This document shows, piece after piece, positions 5,053-5,103 of a DNA stretch of 5,103 nucleotides. Numbering within the stretch: the stretch's first letter is position 1; each line of letters opens with the position of its first letter. The DNA lies in the NCBI GenBank assembly GCA_945988865.1, contig CAMFTQ010000062.1, positions 1-5,103 of the forward strand, given 5' to 3'. This DNA comes from an uncultured Anaeromassilibacillus sp. Its GTDB lineage: Bacteria > Bacillota > Clostridia > Oscillospirales > Acutalibacteraceae. The notes beneath the pieces were generated by a model that had not been told where the DNA came from, made no database searches, and worked only from the letters and a program-made list of their open reading frames with translations. A program made the translations under genes and the position numbers.

Positions 5053-5103
5053 TTACCAATTAAGCTCATAGCCTGCAAGCTTTCTCTGAATTTCTGTTGC
5101 ATC
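5053..5103 (-). CDS. C-terminus of an upstream dockerin-containing protein (cut by window edge)
   Basis: The last 16 residues before a TAA at 5053-5055 read DATEIQRKLAGYELNW. DATEIQRKLAG matches the second calcium-loop exit and helix of a type I dockerin, as in DATDIQKYLVG of the two small proteins here. The rest of the gene is outside the window, so its catalytic or binding part is unknown. It ends 15 nt before the amylase start, which suggests one operon encoding secreted, partly scaffold-bound proteins. Confidence 0.8.
   Translation of the reverse strand, partial: DATEIQRKLAGYELNW

Overview
The window reads as part of an AT-rich Firmicute genome, most likely a gut or rumen Ruminococcus-type Clostridium (family Oscillospiraceae). 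Three secreted-protein genes lie next to one another: a GH13 alpha-amylase with an N-terminal starch-binding module, and two small proteins ending in dockerin-like modules. The last residues of a further dockerin protein lie at the right edge. Dockerins beside a secreted amylase recall the amylosome (starch-degrading cellulosome-like complex) known from Ruminococcus bromii; the species is inferred, not proven.

Every recognised gene is on the minus strand, so transcription runs right to left. From the right edge: (1) the C-terminus of a dockerin protein (5053-5103, cut by the window); (2) 15 nt later the 752-residue amylase (2779-5037), with all GH13 catalytic residues and a strong hairpin terminator behind it (2699-2734); (3) a small dockerin protein of 213 residues, here called copy 1 (1761-2402), with its own promoter-like region; (4) a start-less 3' fragment of the amylase gene (1514-1742) followed by a second copy of the amylase terminator (1434-1469); (5) a second small dockerin protein of 205 residues, copy 2 (518-1135), with its own terminator (438-474); (6) the start of ruvC (1-301, cut by the window), with a near-consensus promoter.

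The main structural point is a direct tandem duplication. Block 500-1742 and block 1743-3007 each contain a small dockerin gene, its upstream region and the last 229 nt of the amylase gene. The junction falls exactly at 1742/1743. This explains the amylase fragment and means copy 1 has lost its original terminator and now runs into a borrowed amylase 3' end and terminator. The duplicated flanks are about 92-97% identical by hand alignment. The central part of the two small proteins is only about half identical and differs in length, although signal peptide and C-terminus are almost unchanged. That mosaic pattern is the most interesting signal in the window: a secreted, apparently scaffold-attached protein with a fast-changing or swapped core of unknown function.

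Working together (inference): the amylase binds and cuts starch outside the cell, while the small proteins could be carried to a cohesin scaffold by their dockerins. In both, the first dockerin calcium loop is degenerate and only the second is intact. The amylase itself has no dockerin. RuvC is an unrelated housekeeping gene marking the end of this locus.
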